This document shows positions 47,367-58,764 of a stretch of 64,000 nucleotides of DNA, piece after piece. The notes under the pieces were generated by a model that was given only the letters and a program-made list of their open reading frames with translations, had not been told where the DNA came from and made no database searches. How positions within the stretch are numbered: the stretch's first letter is position 1; each line of letters starts with the position of its first letter. Position numbers and translations under genes: made by a program. Source of the DNA: Microstegium vimineum (Eukaryota; Streptophyta; Magnoliopsida; Poales; Poaceae); NCBI GenBank assembly GCA_022036555.1, contig CM039129.1, positions 37,106,051-37,170,050 on the forward strand. The letters run 5' to 3'.

Positions 47367-48592
47367 TGTAGGATTATAAGGTTGCTACGCTAGCCAGAAA
47401 AAAAAAATTTCTACCCCATAAATCAGGAACTAGTGCTAGTTATAGATCACGGGGTTACCACTAGACGCGCAGGTGCAGCGAAGCGACTTGATGTAGTCGT
47501 GCGCATCACAGCAGTGCCGTGCAGTTGCGAGGTCGTCCGTCTCAACGTCTCCTTCTTGCGGTTCATCCTTGTGCTCCAGATGCATCACCTCCGAGGAATC
47601 CCACACGTGCAGGGAAGAAGCGTCACCCCTCTGGACTACTAGGTCCGCGAGGAGTACTAGGCGCGAGCGTGGGGAGGGTGACGGCGGCTGCCAAAGGACG
47701 TGAGTATCTCGCCCCGCGCCCACCCCTTTCGTATATAGGCGTCCTAATGAGCTCCCACGTTGGAGGCCCATTAGCAATCCTAAACCTAGTCTAATTCGGG
47801 TCCAACCCGAATTAGGCTTCTAGCCCCTTAAGCGTGCGACCCTATGGGCTTACGCACACATAGACATGGCCCAAGTACTCTTACTCGACCAATAGTTGAT
47901 AGGGGCCTCTAGCAAGGCGTGTCAACTCCTATGCATACGCTATGATCATATCAGACGAACCACCACAATACAATATACATGTTATTCCTTTGCCTCATGA
48001 TATTTGGTTCAACTCGTGGGTTAACACTTAACCCAAACACGGCCATGCATTTCATGAGCTAATCATTTGAGTGATCCAGTGATATCTCTCTCATATGGAG
48101 AGTGGCAAATTCCATCTTGATTGACTATGTCTCACAGCATGTTTCCTGACAAACCCGAAAGCTACCTTTATAACTACCCAGTCACAGAGTAGCGTTTGGT
48201 AGTCCTAGGGTAGGTCGTTTCACATCTTGAGTACATACGACAATCTCAGGTCTAAGGAAATAACGTACACGATGTGTATAGAGACAATCTCATGTCGAGT
48301 CTGTCCAACACCATGTCCTACATGTGCCCACATTATTAGTTTGACATCTCATGTCCATGACTTGTGAAACATAGTCATCAACTAATAATGTGTTGATCTA
48401 ATATTCATGTGCATTCTTGCACGAACTCCGATAAGGGACAACTTTTATAATAACCATACAAGTAAAAGAGTTTCACAAGCAATTCACATAATTGCTAATC
48501 GATACAAGTTGTCGTTAATGGATATTCATAACATGTCATGGATACCAGGAATACATCATCTCTATGATTACCTCTAGGGCATATTCCCAACA
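47367..48592 (-). repeat. Angela-like 5' LTR
   Basis: Pairs with 40,831-42,057. Many differences from the 3' LTR are C/T or G/A transitions. The TATA region near 47,731 reads TATATACG where the other LTR has TATATAAG. Confidence 0.92.
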
Positions 48593-48597
48593 AAAAT
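48593..48597. repeat. Target site duplication AAAAT (right)
   Basis: Identical to 40,826-40,830. Confidence 0.95.
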
Positions 48598-49383
48598 AGA
48601 CAGTAAGTGCCGAGGCTCCGGACTACCAGTCCGACGCTCACCGTCGGACTATCACACCTGGTCCGACGCTCATTGAGAAACTCCCTCTCCAAAAACGGTA
48701 AGCACACAGGCTTCGGACAACCCGTCCGACGCTCACCGTCGGACCAAAGGCTCTGGTCCGACGCTCTGAGTAGTCAGGCGGTTTCCCGGGACTTGACCAC
48801 CGGACCACTTGCAATGGTCTGGAGCGTAATCAAAATGGATGGCTCTGGAGCTCTATGTAATGCCGCCGGACGCTAGGGCGTGCATACGTCATCGTCCGGC
48901 ACAAGCGTCTGGCGCGCCGGACAGTGTCCGGTGCCCTGGACCTCAGCGTCCGACGCTCAGAAAATAGCTCCCTCAACTTTAGTTTTCGTCGCGATGAATA
49001 TGGAAGTTATTCTAGGATATCTTACGGTCACCATAGGCTTGCTTAGAGCTAAGGAAGTCAAGTGTGCACCACACCTAAGTCATGAAGCTCTCCTAAGTCA
49101 AGCTACTAGTCTCAACCCCTCTTCATAGTACGATCAAAGATCAAATAGAAGCCCTATCTATTTCTAAGTGCCCTTCATCACCTTATGGCACTTAGCCTAT
49201 CATTCTAGGGTCTTCATAATGTCTCTTTGAAATCCGAAACGATATCCATCTTGAGGGCTAAGTGATAACCATTGATTCTCATTCATGTTGATCACTATAG
49301 CTAAGCTATGCATAGCCTCTGCAAAACACACGTTAGCCATAATAATCGCTAATTGTTGTTAATCACCGAAACCAATAGGGCCA
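48598..49383 (-). repeat. Sirevirus 5' LTR, outer part with foreign U3
   Basis: 48,598-48,834 continues the match to the left LTR (31,336-31,573). From 48,835 the sequence is unrelated to the left LTR but still LTR-like: it contains GTCCGGTGCC and CCGGACGC-type palindromes and, read in reverse, begins TGGCCCTATTGGTTTCGGTGA, a typical Sirevirus LTR start. Beyond 49,383 it passes directly into chromovirus integrase. The joint at 48,834 is therefore an LTR-to-LTR recombination point. Confidence 0.7.
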
Positions 49384-50549
49384 TGATTCTTCAATACCAT
49401 GCAACCTTAAGATATTCTATACATATAATTCTGCATATTGATGAGGTCGGTAGGTAACCTTGACTGGTATGAAGTGACCTACCTTGGTTAAGCGATCAAC
49501 GATAACCCATATAGAATCATTTCCTTTCTGAGTGGTAGGTAACCCTGTGATGAAGTCCATACTGATATCTTCCCACTTCCACTCAGGTATAGATAACGGT
49601 TGTAGAAAACTGGCAGGTTTCATGTGTACTGCCTTAATGCGACAACATGTATCGCACTTCGCGACAAATTCTGCAAGATCTTGCTTCATCTTAGACCACC
49701 AATACCTTGTCCTGAGTCATGATACATCTTGCTACTACCAGGGTGGATCGATAACTTCGAGTTATGTGCTTCACTGAGAATCCTTTCTCGCAAGACTCGA
49801 TTCTTAGGTACTACCAAACGTGGATTGAATCAAAGGACTCCTTGCTCATCTGTTCTAAAGTTGAGAGATTCACTGATTTCCAACCTTTGTTTGATTTGCA
49901 TAAGCTCTTTGTCTAATTTCTGCCCCTCGATGATATCACTATCCAAGGTACATTGGATAACGATATTATTTAGCACAACAGGATGCATGAGATCAAATCC
50001 ATCTTCTAAGAAGGGTTGCAACAAGTTGCAATGAGATTTGCGGCTCAAAGCATCTGCTACAACATTCGCTTTTCCAGGATGGTAATGCACTTCTAGGTTA
50101 TAATCCTTGATTAACTCTAACCATCTCCTCTGTCTCATATTCAATTCAGCCTGGGTAAACAGATACTTCAAACTTTTATGATCTGTGAAGATGTGGCACG
50201 AATTACCCATTAGGTAATGTCTCCATATTTTTAGAGCATGCACGACTGCTGCTAGTTCCAAGTCATGCGTTGGGTAATTCTCCTCATGAGGTCGAAGTTG
50301 ACGTGATGCATAAGCAATGACTCTTCCATTTTGCATCAACACACATCCCAATCCAATGGTTGATGCATCGCAAAACACATCAAAAGGTTCCTCCATATTT
50401 GGTTGTGCCAATACCGGTGCATTGGTCAATAGTGTCCGCAAGGTACGGAACGTTGTTTCACATTCTAGGCTCCATTCGAACTTCTTGTTTTTCTGAGATA
50501 ACCTCGTCATGGGCTTAGCTATTTTAGAAAAGTCCTGGATAAAATGACA
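49384..50549 (-). pseudogene. Chromovirus RNase H and truncated integrase
   Basis: On the reverse strand from 50,549: end of the RT connection (FSKIAKPMTRL), then RNase H with CDAS, DLELAAV, TDHKSL and VVADALSR (about 50,440-50,040), all catalytic acidic positions present, then an integrase zinc segment with CDTC (about 49,655) and core start SMDFITGLP (about 49,560). A break lies between 49,830 and 49,690. The integrase ends about 12 codons after YAELYV, where the Sirevirus LTR begins, so the second Asp and the Glu of the core are missing. The family is Tekay/Del-like by sequence style. It continues at 63,015 on the other side of the Tat insertion. Confidence 0.88.
50545..50549. repeat. Target site duplication of Tat element (left), TGACA
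   Basis: The partner at 63,010-63,014 is CGACG. The two differences are C to T and G to A, exactly the changes made by CpG deamination of CGACG. Confidence 0.75.
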
Positions 50550-51963
50550 TGTTAACACCGGATTTTTGCATGATGACAAGTGGGTCAGTGCACGGTGAGT
50601 CAGCAGAGATAGATACTCAGAGCATTTGGCAAAGTCCATGCGGTCAGTTAATTCCCAGATTCGGCGATCGATCGCGCAATCGGTTAATCAGAAGAAGGAC
50701 GGTTTCTATCGGAGCGACAAAGGTGGCAAGTGAGAGCCGAATTAGTAATGATAGCTACGATAATTAAGGCAATGAAGACTCCAAAGGAAACCAAAGTAAA
50801 AATGTTGTATTTCTTCCTTTAAATATTTTGTAGTCGTGTCCAATTAGGACTCATGTCACAGCCAGGGTATAAATATAAGCCCTTAGCTATTGTAAAAGGG
50901 GTTCACAACCAAATCAATACAACCGACCCTGTGTCAACTTCGAGTCCTTTTTGTCGTGTCGTCGAGTTCTTCAAGAGGATTCATCGATCCGTCGACCTCC
51001 GTAAGTCTTGGCAACCTTGTTATCATGTCTAGTATCATGCGGTAGATTTAGAAGCTGATGCAAGTAGTCTTGTTTATTGTCAATGATCGTGCGGCGGATC
51101 CTTGATTAATGATCAAGAAGTCTTTACTTATGTTTTGTTTACAAGTAAATATCGTGCGGTGGGTGTTTGCTCGATATACTTAGCATAGTTATCGGCTAAG
51201 TATGTTTTGCTCGAGATAGTTATCGGCTCTTGTAGATTTGACAAGATCTATTGGATTCATTAAGTTATCGTGTTGCATGTATTAGATAATCTTTACATAT
51301 TTGCAGACACTCTTTTGTCCAATCTATATTAACGCGGTTCGGCTCTTGTTAATTTTTATAGATCTATCCGTGTTACAACGAGTTGTTGCTTTCATGTTGC
51401 TCCTATAAGTAGATCTTATACCTATAGTAGCCGAATTAGTTTAAATCTAGATTGTTACGTGTTGCGGGTTCATGCATGCTATCCATGTTTAAGCTTTGAT
51501 GACGTTAGGTATCGTGCGGCAGATGCAGGCTTTAGATTAGTTTAATCATGTTTGCTTATGTGTTTCCTTCATCATGCACCCCAATTCGGCTGATTGCTGA
51601 GCTTGGTTATGCTTTAACTTTCAGATATTTGATTTATTCATACGTACTTTTTCCCATGCATGCATATTCGGCAATCAGAGTGCCACGTGCTCTTTGCTTT
51701 AGCCGAATGATCTGTATATACTCTGTTGGCAGATAGCTTTCATAGTTGTATGTCGTCGTAAGTGGCTTCAGGGCCCTACATATGGAACTGTCTAGTCTTA
51801 TCCGGCACGTTCCAGTTTATATCTAATGATTTTCATCCCTTGTTAGTTTCAGGTCAAACTAACTGGCACGTTTTCGGTTCTCGAAGCATCCGGGCACCCG
51901 ATTGAAGCCACGCTTTCCGGCTTGCTGTGTGTGAGACATAGTACGTCACTTTTTGTGTCAACA
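50550..51963 (+). repeat. Tat 5' LTR, 1,414 bp
   Basis: TGTTAACACC...TGTCAACA. Compared with the 3' LTR it has an extra segment near 51,185-51,210 that repeats a TAGTTATCGGCT motif. Other differences are scattered substitutions, a few percent by eye. Confidence 0.92.
50868..50877 (+). promoter_or_regulatory. TATA box in Tat 5' LTR
   Basis: TATAAATATA, conserved at the equivalent place in the 3' LTR (61,936). It would set the start of the genomic transcript. Confidence 0.65.
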
Positions 51964-51970
51964 CACTTTT

Positions 51971-51988
51971 TGGCACGCTCGGTGGGAC
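51971..51988 (+). other. Tat primer binding site
   Basis: TGGCACGCTCGGTGGGAC, seven bases after the LTR. Not complementary to initiator-Met tRNA. The primer tRNA was not determined. Confidence 0.7.
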
Positions 51989-52004
51989 ACACCATATTTT
52001 CAAG

Positions 52005-53734
52005 ATGCCTGAAATCGACAATGCAGAGATTCTGAATGTGACCATTGAGGAATTGCCTGAGGAGATGAGGGCTGCGGTTCAGAAGGCGTGCGGTGAGTTT
52101 CGGGACAAGTGCTTGCTGTCCTTCTCAAGGAACAAAAGCAGCAAGATTTTTCAGAAGCAGTCCCTCCTGAGAACTCTCCTCCCACATCAGACTGACTACA
52201 GTGAAGAAGAGGACGCGCAGAAAGTGGTTGAAGTGGTTCACAAGGCCGTAAGCGATACTATTAGGAACCATCACACCGCTTTCCTGAATACCTTTCGCTC
52301 AATCATGGTTAATACATTCGGTCCGGCAATTGACAAGTGCTTTGAGGAGTTTGCTGGTCCGATGCAAGGACCGACGTTGTTCAATGTACCAAAGCGTCAG
52401 GAGAAAGAGGCTGAGGATGGTCGAGCATCTGGCATTAACCAAGGGGATTGCTTCCTCATCAGCAACCAACCTACAGCCAGCTCACGTTCGGCATGACAGG
52501 GGACATCCCACATTCCGCTTCCAAGGTGTCTCCAGTAGCGAACAGACTGCAGAAAAATATGTATGTGGGAGGATATCAAGAGTTTGCCGATTACAGCGCC
52601 ATCAATGCTCTCCCGAATCCGGGATACGAAAACCCAGCAGGGCTGCCTTTTGAAGGGCATGCATGTGGAGCTCCTAATTCTAGTGTTGATCTCATCATGG
52701 ATAGGATGGCAGACATGATGAAGAATCAGTTTGGCTTAAAGCCGAAGAACCAATCGTATGCGTACAAGTCCCCTTATCCAGAATGGTACAACCGAGTGGC
52801 TCTCCCTCCAAGGGTTAAGGCTCCCACAGATCTGACCAAGTTTTCTGGCCAATATGACACCAGCACTATAGAACACATCAGTCGATACTTGATGCAACTG
52901 GGAGAAGCATCCACATATGATGCTTGGAGGATTCGATATTTCCCTTTGTCTCTGACAGGACCAGCTTTCACGTGGTTCGCGTCTCTGCCGGCAAACTCCA
53001 TCGGCAGTTGGGCGGATTTAGAGCAGAAATTCCATGCGTACTTCTTCGCAGGCACCAATGAGAAGAAGCTAGTCGATCTTATGGGCTTGAGATAGAAGGC
53101 TCATGAGACGCCCCAAGAGTACCTCCGCAGGTTCAGGGAAACCAAAAACCTCTGCTATTCTCTGAATTTACTAGATGACCAGTTGCCGGGGATGGCAGTG
53201 GCGGGCATGCAGCCGAACATCAAAGAAAAGTTGTTCAGCATGAACTTCGAGGACTTTGGTCAGTTGTCACAACGTTTGGCGATGATGAGTAACCAGGCTC
53301 AAGGGTTCAAAAGAGACAACCGTTTTCAGAAAGGTGATATGGCAAGTACAGTATATCAGAGTTTCCTGGAAGAGGCAACGGAGTTCGAAGACGAGGATGA
53401 GGTCGCCGCAGCTGAACTGGTCTGGGCAAAGGAACCTACTCAAGTCAATCAGCGATGGTTGAGGCAGCAGAAAGGTACTTACAACTTTGATGTATCCAAA
53501 TCAGACAAGTTGTTCGAGTTATTGCTCAGGGAAGGACGCATCAAGTTGCCTGAGGGGCACCCTATGCTGCGTCCTGAAAGAGTAAAGGACAAGAGATTTT
53601 GCGGCTACCACAACATCAATTCTCATGCCTTTAATGATTGCCATGTGTTCAGAATGAAGATCCAGAAAGCTATTCAGGAGGGACATTTGAAGTTTGACGG
53701 CAAGATGAAGATTGACGCTAACCCTTTTGCATAG
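52005..53734 (+). pseudogene. Tat gag
   Basis: It starts MPEIDNAEILNVTIEELPEE. A frameshift near 52,445 (one G fewer than in the second copy) separates the N-terminal part from the gag core at about 52,800-53,060 (FSGQYDTSTIEHISRYL, LSLTGPAFTWFASLP). A TAG stop at about 53,092, where the family has Gln, interrupts the core. The frame continues with TPQEYLRRFRETKNL and reaches the C-terminal CGYHNINSHAFNDC motif (about 53,598-53,640). The stop after NPFA closes the block. The product would be the particle protein. It is not translatable whole. Confidence 0.9.
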
Positions 53735-53752
53735 AACACAGTATCCTTCTCT

Positions 53753-54882
53753 ATGAATATGGTTGTCGTGGAAGACTCCAAGGGAAAGGGCGATATGAAA
53801 GTGCTAACCTCAGATAGAGTGAAGAAGACTGGTGTTGTTGACCCTAATCGGCAGATTACAGATGAGGAGCTTCGGCAACAAGGACAGTTCCAGAGTAGCC
53901 AAACTGAAACAAGGGAAGCTTCCAGACCCAAGGTCACAATGCGGATCCTATTAAACAAATGGCAACAGGAGCAAGAGCTGTATCAGAGGCGACTGCATTA
54001 TGAGGAGCATAGGTTCATAGAGGAACGTAAGAGGCATGAGGAAGAAGTGTATTAGAGGGAACAAGAGCGCTTGAGAGAGCAGGAGCAGTCTCATTGGGGA
54101 TGCTCGTTTTTCAAACATTGTTGGAATGCAGGCCTAAAGCTGCCTACTAGAGATAATTGCCCCAAATGCAGTGATCGGTATTGAGGGTATAGGCAGTATC
54201 GGGTCAACCGCCGTCCAGTCCATGAAATACTTGGAGCACACGCTCCTGGGGACGATCAGCGTTTAAAAATAGGCGACTCAGAGGATCGGCAAGGTAAAAG
54301 GTTTGCCGATCAAGAGTGGGTTCGTTCTAAGGAGCAAGAGCACCGGGAGTATGCATGGCAGAATGGGCAATGGTGTCCACCAGGTCTGAAGAAGATCCAA
54401 AAAGGAGGGTGCAACGCTTGAGGAACAGAGAGCTAGAGCAAGTGACTGCCGAACAGAAACCGACATGGCATCCTAAGGGAAGATCCAATGGATACGACCG
54501 TTCGGCTGATACGTACATGGCCTTCTTCATTCCATCATAATTTATAGCTCCTGAAGACCAAGATATCCAATATGAAGTGTCTTCAGGTGATGATGAGAAC
54601 GAGTATTAGAACCTAATGGCCCAGCTTGTCCTGACTCAACAAGCAGTGTTCGATAAACCGACCAGACATCGACACTTGAAGGCGCTTTACGTGAAGGGAT
54701 ACATCAATGGCAAGCCCCTGACCAAGATGCTGGTGGATGGAGGAGCTACCATCAATATCATGCTGTATACTACCTTCAGGAACCTCGGAATGACCAATGG
54801 GGAGTTGTTGAAGACCGACTTGGTACTCAGAGACTTTGCTAGTAACCCTTCCGACACTCAGGGGCAGTACACGTCGAGTTGA
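53753..54882 (+). pseudogene. Tat gag-pol linker and protease
   Basis: A charged, coiled-coil-like linker (53,753-54,055) is followed by a second Cys/His stretch (CSFFKHCWNAG...CPKC, about 54,100-54,175). After stops at about 54,180 and 54,420 the protease runs 54,616-54,882 with active site VDGGATINIM (about 54,735). DGGA in place of DSGA is usual in Tat elements. At least four in-frame stops or frameshifts break the region. Confidence 0.8.
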
Positions 54883-55204
54883 TGATTGGATCAATGACTC
54901 TGATCACTACCTTCTTTGTCATAGATGGCAAGGGGGCATATAGTCTGCTACTAGGAAGAGACTAGATCCATGCTAACTACTGCATACCTTCAACCATGCA
55001 TCAGGCTCTCATTCAATGGGTTGGAGATGATGTTGAGATTGTTCAGGTCGATGATTCGGTAAGTGTTGCTGCCACAGAGCCTGTCTACTGGGAGTATGAT
55101 GGCTTCAATCGTTACTCTAGAAAGATTTGGGGAGAAGGTCCTGTGAATGTCTCCTGCAAGGGCTAACAGCCGATCCAAGCAGTCGGCTCTGAGAGTAATT
55201 TTTA

Positions 55205-56857
55205 ATGGGGAACACGATCGATGACAGCGAAGGGAAGCTGGGACGTGGCTTCATGTCGGCCGATAAGCTGGATGAGATAAATGTTGGTGATAATGTCAAA
55301 CCAAGGCCGATGTTTATCAGTGCAAATTTAGACCAAGAGCATAGGTTGAAGCTGATAGACCTACTAAAAGAATTCAAAGATTGTTTCGCGTGGGATTATA
55401 TAGAGATGCCAGGGCTGGATCGTTCTATCGTTGAGCATAAATTGCCGATCAAGCCTGGATACCGTCCTTTCAAACAACCTCCCCGGAAGATTTACAAAGA
55501 GGAGGTAATGGCCGATTTAAAGAAGGAAGTTGAAAGATTATTGGAGGCAGACTTCATTCTGCCATGCAGATATGCAGATTGGGTTTCAAACATAGTCCCG
55601 GTATACAAGAAAAATGGAAAGAGGAGGGTCTGCATTGATTTTAGAAATCTCAACAAAGCTACTCCTATGGATGGTTACCCGATGTCAGTTGCCGATCTGC
55701 TCGTCGATGCGTCGGCTGGTTATGAATTCATCAGCTTCATGGATGGTAATGCTGGTTATAACCAGATCTTCATGGAAATAGAGGATATTTCGAAGACAAC
55801 CTTCACATGCCCTGGTCATATTGGTTTGTTTGAATGGATTGTCATGACTTTCGGTTTGAAGAATGCCGGTGCAACCTATCAAAGAGCTATGAACTACATC
55901 TTTCACGAGTTGATCGGCAAGATTGTGAAAATCTATATTGATGACGTGGTGGTCAAGTCTAGAAACCATGAAGGGCATTTGGCCGATTTGAGGAAGACCT
56001 TGGAGTGCACTAGGAAGCATGGTTTGAGGATGAACCCGAATAAGTGTGCCTTTCGAGTCTTGGCTGGTGACTTTTTGGGTTTTCTAGTCCATAAAGGAGG
56101 GATCGAAGTCAGCAAGAAGGGCATGGAAGCAATGGACAAGGCGGTACCTCCAACCAATCTCACAGAGTTGCAATCATTGCTGGGCAAGATTAATTTTGTG
56201 AGAAGATTCATATCTAACTTGTCAGAAAGCGTGTTGCCCTTCTCTCCACTATTGAAGCTTAAAAAAGATAAAGAGTTTGTGTGGGGTGACGTACAAAAAA
56301 AGGTTTTTGATGAGATCAAAGAATACATGAAGGCACCACCCGTGTTGGTACCTCCGCAGCTTGACAAGCCTTTTAAGTTGTACGTGGCGGCCGACAACCT
56401 GACAATAGGGTCGGCCCTCATGCAAGAGTTCGAAGGGAAAGAGAGAGTAATAGCTTACCTTAGCCAGAAACTGCTAGATCCAGAGACAAGGTATTTGGCT
56501 ATAGAAAAGCTTTGTTTATGTGTGTTTTACTCATGTACTAAGCTTCGACATTATTTGTTGAATGCCGAATGTGTAGTAGTTTCTGAGTTCGATGTGATAA
56601 AACACATGTTATTGATGCCAATTTTAACTGGAAGAATTGGCAAATGGATTTTAGCTCTGTCAGAATTTGATTTAAGGTACGAATCGGCAAAAGCAGTAAA
56701 AGGTCAGGTTATTGCTGATTTTGTTACCCAACACCGTGATCCGTCTGCTAAGATGGTGACCATTGCACCTTTGACTTTGTTTTTTCATGGTTCATCTTGT
56801 AGCAAAGGTGGTGGGGCTGGTGTTCTCTTGATTTCTCCCAGAGGTTTGACCTTTTAG
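55205..56857 (+). CDS. Tat reverse transcriptase and first RNase H (open 550-codon segment)
   Basis: The longest open frame in the window. RT has KRRVCIDFRNLNKAT (residues about 139-153), FMDGNAGYNQI, the TTFTCPGHIGLFEW segment, LKNAGATYQRAM and the active site YIDD at residues 244-247. The tether continues to GDFLGFLV and LQSLLGKINFVRRFISN. RNase H follows from about residue 390 (LYVAADNLTIGSALMQ, IAYLSQKL, AIEKL). The end (LFFHGSSCSKGGGAGVLL) is already the start of the second RNase H, closed by a TAG at 56,855. The start used is only the first Met after an upstream break; in the family this is part of a polyprotein. It is intact as a segment but has no functional context. Confidence 0.85.
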   Translation: MGNTIDDSEGKLGRGFMSADKLDEINVGDNVKPRPMFISANLDQEHRLKLIDLLKEFKDCFAWDYIEMPGLDRSIVEHKLPIKPGYRPFKQPPRKIYKEEVMADLKKEVERLLEADFILPCRYADWVSNIVPVYKKNGKRRVCIDFRNLNKATPMDGYPMSVADLLVDASAGYEFISFMDGNAGYNQIFMEIEDISKTTFTCPGHIGLFEWIVMTFGLKNAGATYQRAMNYIFHELIGKIVKIYIDDVVVKSRNHEGHLADLRKTLECTRKHGLRMNPNKCAFRVLAGDFLGFLVHKGGIEVSKKGMEAMDKAVPPTNLTELQSLLGKINFVRRFISNLSESVLPFSPLLKLKKDKEFVWGDVQKKVFDEIKEYMKAPPVLVPPQLDKPFKLYVAADNLTIGSALMQEFEGKERVIAYLSQKLLDPETRYLAIEKLCLCVFYSCTKLRHYLLNAECVVVSEFDVIKHMLLMPILTGRIGKWILALSEFDLRYESAKAVKGQVIADFVTQHRDPSAKMVTIAPLTLFFHGSSCSKGGGAGVLLISPRGLTF

Positions 56858-57300
56858 TATGCCATCCCTATAGGATTCTTGGTTACTAACAATCAAGCAG
56901 AATATGAGGCATTGCTTAAAGGGCTCCGACTGCTTGTCGAAATAAAGGCTGTTGCGGTTGAGGTTTTCGGGGATTCTGAGCTGGTAATTAACCAACTAAT
57001 CGGCCAATATGAGTGCAAGAGTGATATGTTAAAGGGATATTATGAAGAGTGACGAGAGCTTCTAAAGCGTTTCCAGGTAGCCACCTTGCATCATATCCCT
57101 AGGGGGCAGAATGAAGAAGCAAACAAACTAGCTCAAAGTGCTTTGGGATACCGAGAGGATCAGAAAATTCATGCTTTGGATGAAGATCGGGTAATTAATG
57201 ACTGGATAAACGAAATTGCTGATGAAATTCATGCTTTGGATGAAGATCGGGTAATTAATGACTGGAGAAACGAAATTGCCGATTATTTGAAAAATCCATC
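56760..57300 (+). pseudogene. Tat second RNase H domain
   Basis: It begins within the preceding open frame at LTLFFHGSS, where the first catalytic Asp of the family (FFDGSS) is His. After the TAG at 56,855 the frame goes on with NNQAEYEALLKGL (catalytic Glu present), FGDSELVINQL (Asp present) and HIPRGQNEEANKLAQ. A TGA lies at about 57,050. The domain is diagnostic of the Tat lineage. Loss of the first Asp means no activity even if translated. The copy near 5,730 also has the His codon. Confidence 0.8.
57165..57284 (+). repeat. 60-bp in-frame tandem duplication
   Basis: Two 60-bp units, nearly identical, each encoding a segment like IHALDEDRVINDW, between second RNase H and integrase. The low-quality copy (about 6,105-6,230) carries the same duplication. 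Confidence 0.9.
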
Positions 57301-57520
57301 ATAGAAAGTTTCCTGAAAACTCAGATATAAGGCTATCAAGTTCATGCTCCTTGATGACCAGTTGTACTACAAGTCCATGGATGGAGTGCTCCTCAAATGT
57401 TTGAATCAAGAGGAGTCCAGAAAGCTAATGTATGAAGTGCATGAAGGAGTATGTGGTGCACATCAGTCGGCTTACCGGATGAAATAGATAATAAGGAGGA
57501 CTGGTTATTTTTGGCCAACC

Positions 57521-58520
57521 ATGCTTGAGGATTGTTTTGAATATTACAAAGGGTGTCAAGACTGTCAGAGATTCGGTAATATTCAGAGAGCCCCAGCGTC
57601 GGCCTTGAACCCAATTGTCAAGCCTTGGCCGTTCAGAGGATGGGGCATAGATTTGATCGGTCAAATTCATCCTCCTTCTAGCAAAGGACATAAGTTTATG
57701 CTCTTGGCTACAGATTATTTTACAAAGTGGGTTGAAGCTATTCGCCTGAAAAAGGTCACATCAGAAAACATGGTCAATTTTGTTAAGGAGCATATAATTC
57801 ACAGATTCGGGATCCCTCAAACCATAACAACAGATCAAGGGAGTCAGTTTACTTCAGCCGAGTTTTGTGATTTTGCCGAGGAGATGGGAATCAAATTGTA
57901 CAATTCTATTCCTTATTATGCACAAGCCAATGGCCAGGCTAAAGCATCAAATAAGATCATGATCAAAATTATTCAGAAGAAAATTGAGGAAAAGCCGAAG
58001 AAGTGGCATTCGGTTCTTAACGAGGCTTTGTGGGCTTACCGAATGGCTTGCCATGGATCTACTCAAGCGTCTCCCTATGAGTTGGTTTATGGGCATCATG
58101 CTGTGCTGCCATGGGAATTACAATCAGGATCAAGACGGGTTACATTGCAAAACGATTTGAGGAAAGAAGATTACAAGAGTCTGATGATGGACGAATTGGA
58201 AGAGTTGCATTTAGTTCGTCTCAAAGCATTGGAAAATATTGAGAAAAATAAAGCACGTGTTGCCAGATATTATAACAAGAAGGTTAAGGAAAAACAATTC
58301 GTAGAAGGAGATTTGGTTTGGAAAACTGTATTGCCGATCGGGACAAAGGACAAAGCGTTCGGCAAATGGTCTCCAAATTGGGAAGGACCTTTTCGAGTGG
58401 TAAGGTGAGCGTATGGCAATGCGTATATCTTGAAAACTCTATTGGGAGAAGAATTCTCTAGAGCTATCAATGGAAGGTTTCTTAAGATATTTCATCCCAG
58501 TGTTGAGGTTGGTGCATAAA
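57521..58520 (+). pseudogene. Tat integrase
   Basis: Zinc-domain end CQDCQRFGN (residues 12-20), then core: first Asp in GIDLIGQ, second in TTDQGSQF, but the third catalytic position reads GQAKASNK. The codon at 57,941-57,943 is AAA (Lys) where the family has Glu. A GPY-like C-terminal part (WEGPFRVVR) ends in TGA at 58,406, and the rest of the usual end (LKIFHPSVE) follows out of phase to about 58,520. The start of the zinc domain lies before the TAG at 57,486. It would join cDNA to host DNA in an active element. Here strand transfer should be dead. Confidence 0.88.
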
Positions 58521-58764
58521 CGGACTTAAAGAAACTTATGCACAGATAGCCGATACAGAGATATCGCCTTTAGTCGAAAAAATTTTGTGGAAAAGTTCAG
58601 AAAATAGCCGACACGGCATGTGTCGCCTTTAGAACAAAATATAAACACATCAATGCAAGCATTCTTTGGGTTAACCATTCTGAGAAAGATTCAAGAGAAG
58701 GAAACCAGCAGAGTTCATAAATATTTCACAGAATAGGTTTTTACATGGGGTCCCTAGTTACAAA

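Larger units (their letters stand above)
40831..48592 (-). mobile_element. Angela/BARE-like Ty1/copia retrotransposon
   Basis: A full-length 7.76-kb element in reverse orientation inserted in the Sirevirus LTR. LTRs are 1,227 and 1,226 bp, roughly 97% identical by hand count; the target duplication is AAAAT. On the coding strand the LTR starts TGTTGGGAATATGCCCTAGAGG-like, close to BARE/Angela LTRs. Gag and pol are in one series with stops. The perfect duplication and similar LTRs show it is the youngest complete insertion in this nest. Confidence 0.92.
30927..49383 (-). mobile_element. Sirevirus (Ty1/copia) with mismatched LTRs, split by a second copia element
   Basis: Reading from right to left: an LTR (48,598-49,383 plus 40,488-40,830, interrupted by the Angela-like element), an initiator-Met primer site (40,473-40,485), gag (40,442-37,895), pol (37,811-34,611), a noncoding region with repeated polypurine tracts, and the 3' LTR (32,927-30,927). 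A long gag with two zinc knuckles and repeated PPT-like motifs place it in the Sirevirus (Maximus/SIRE) group. The two LTRs agree only in their downstream part and the flanks are unrelated, so no target duplication exists. It is non-functional: many stops and frameshifts. Confidence 0.85.
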
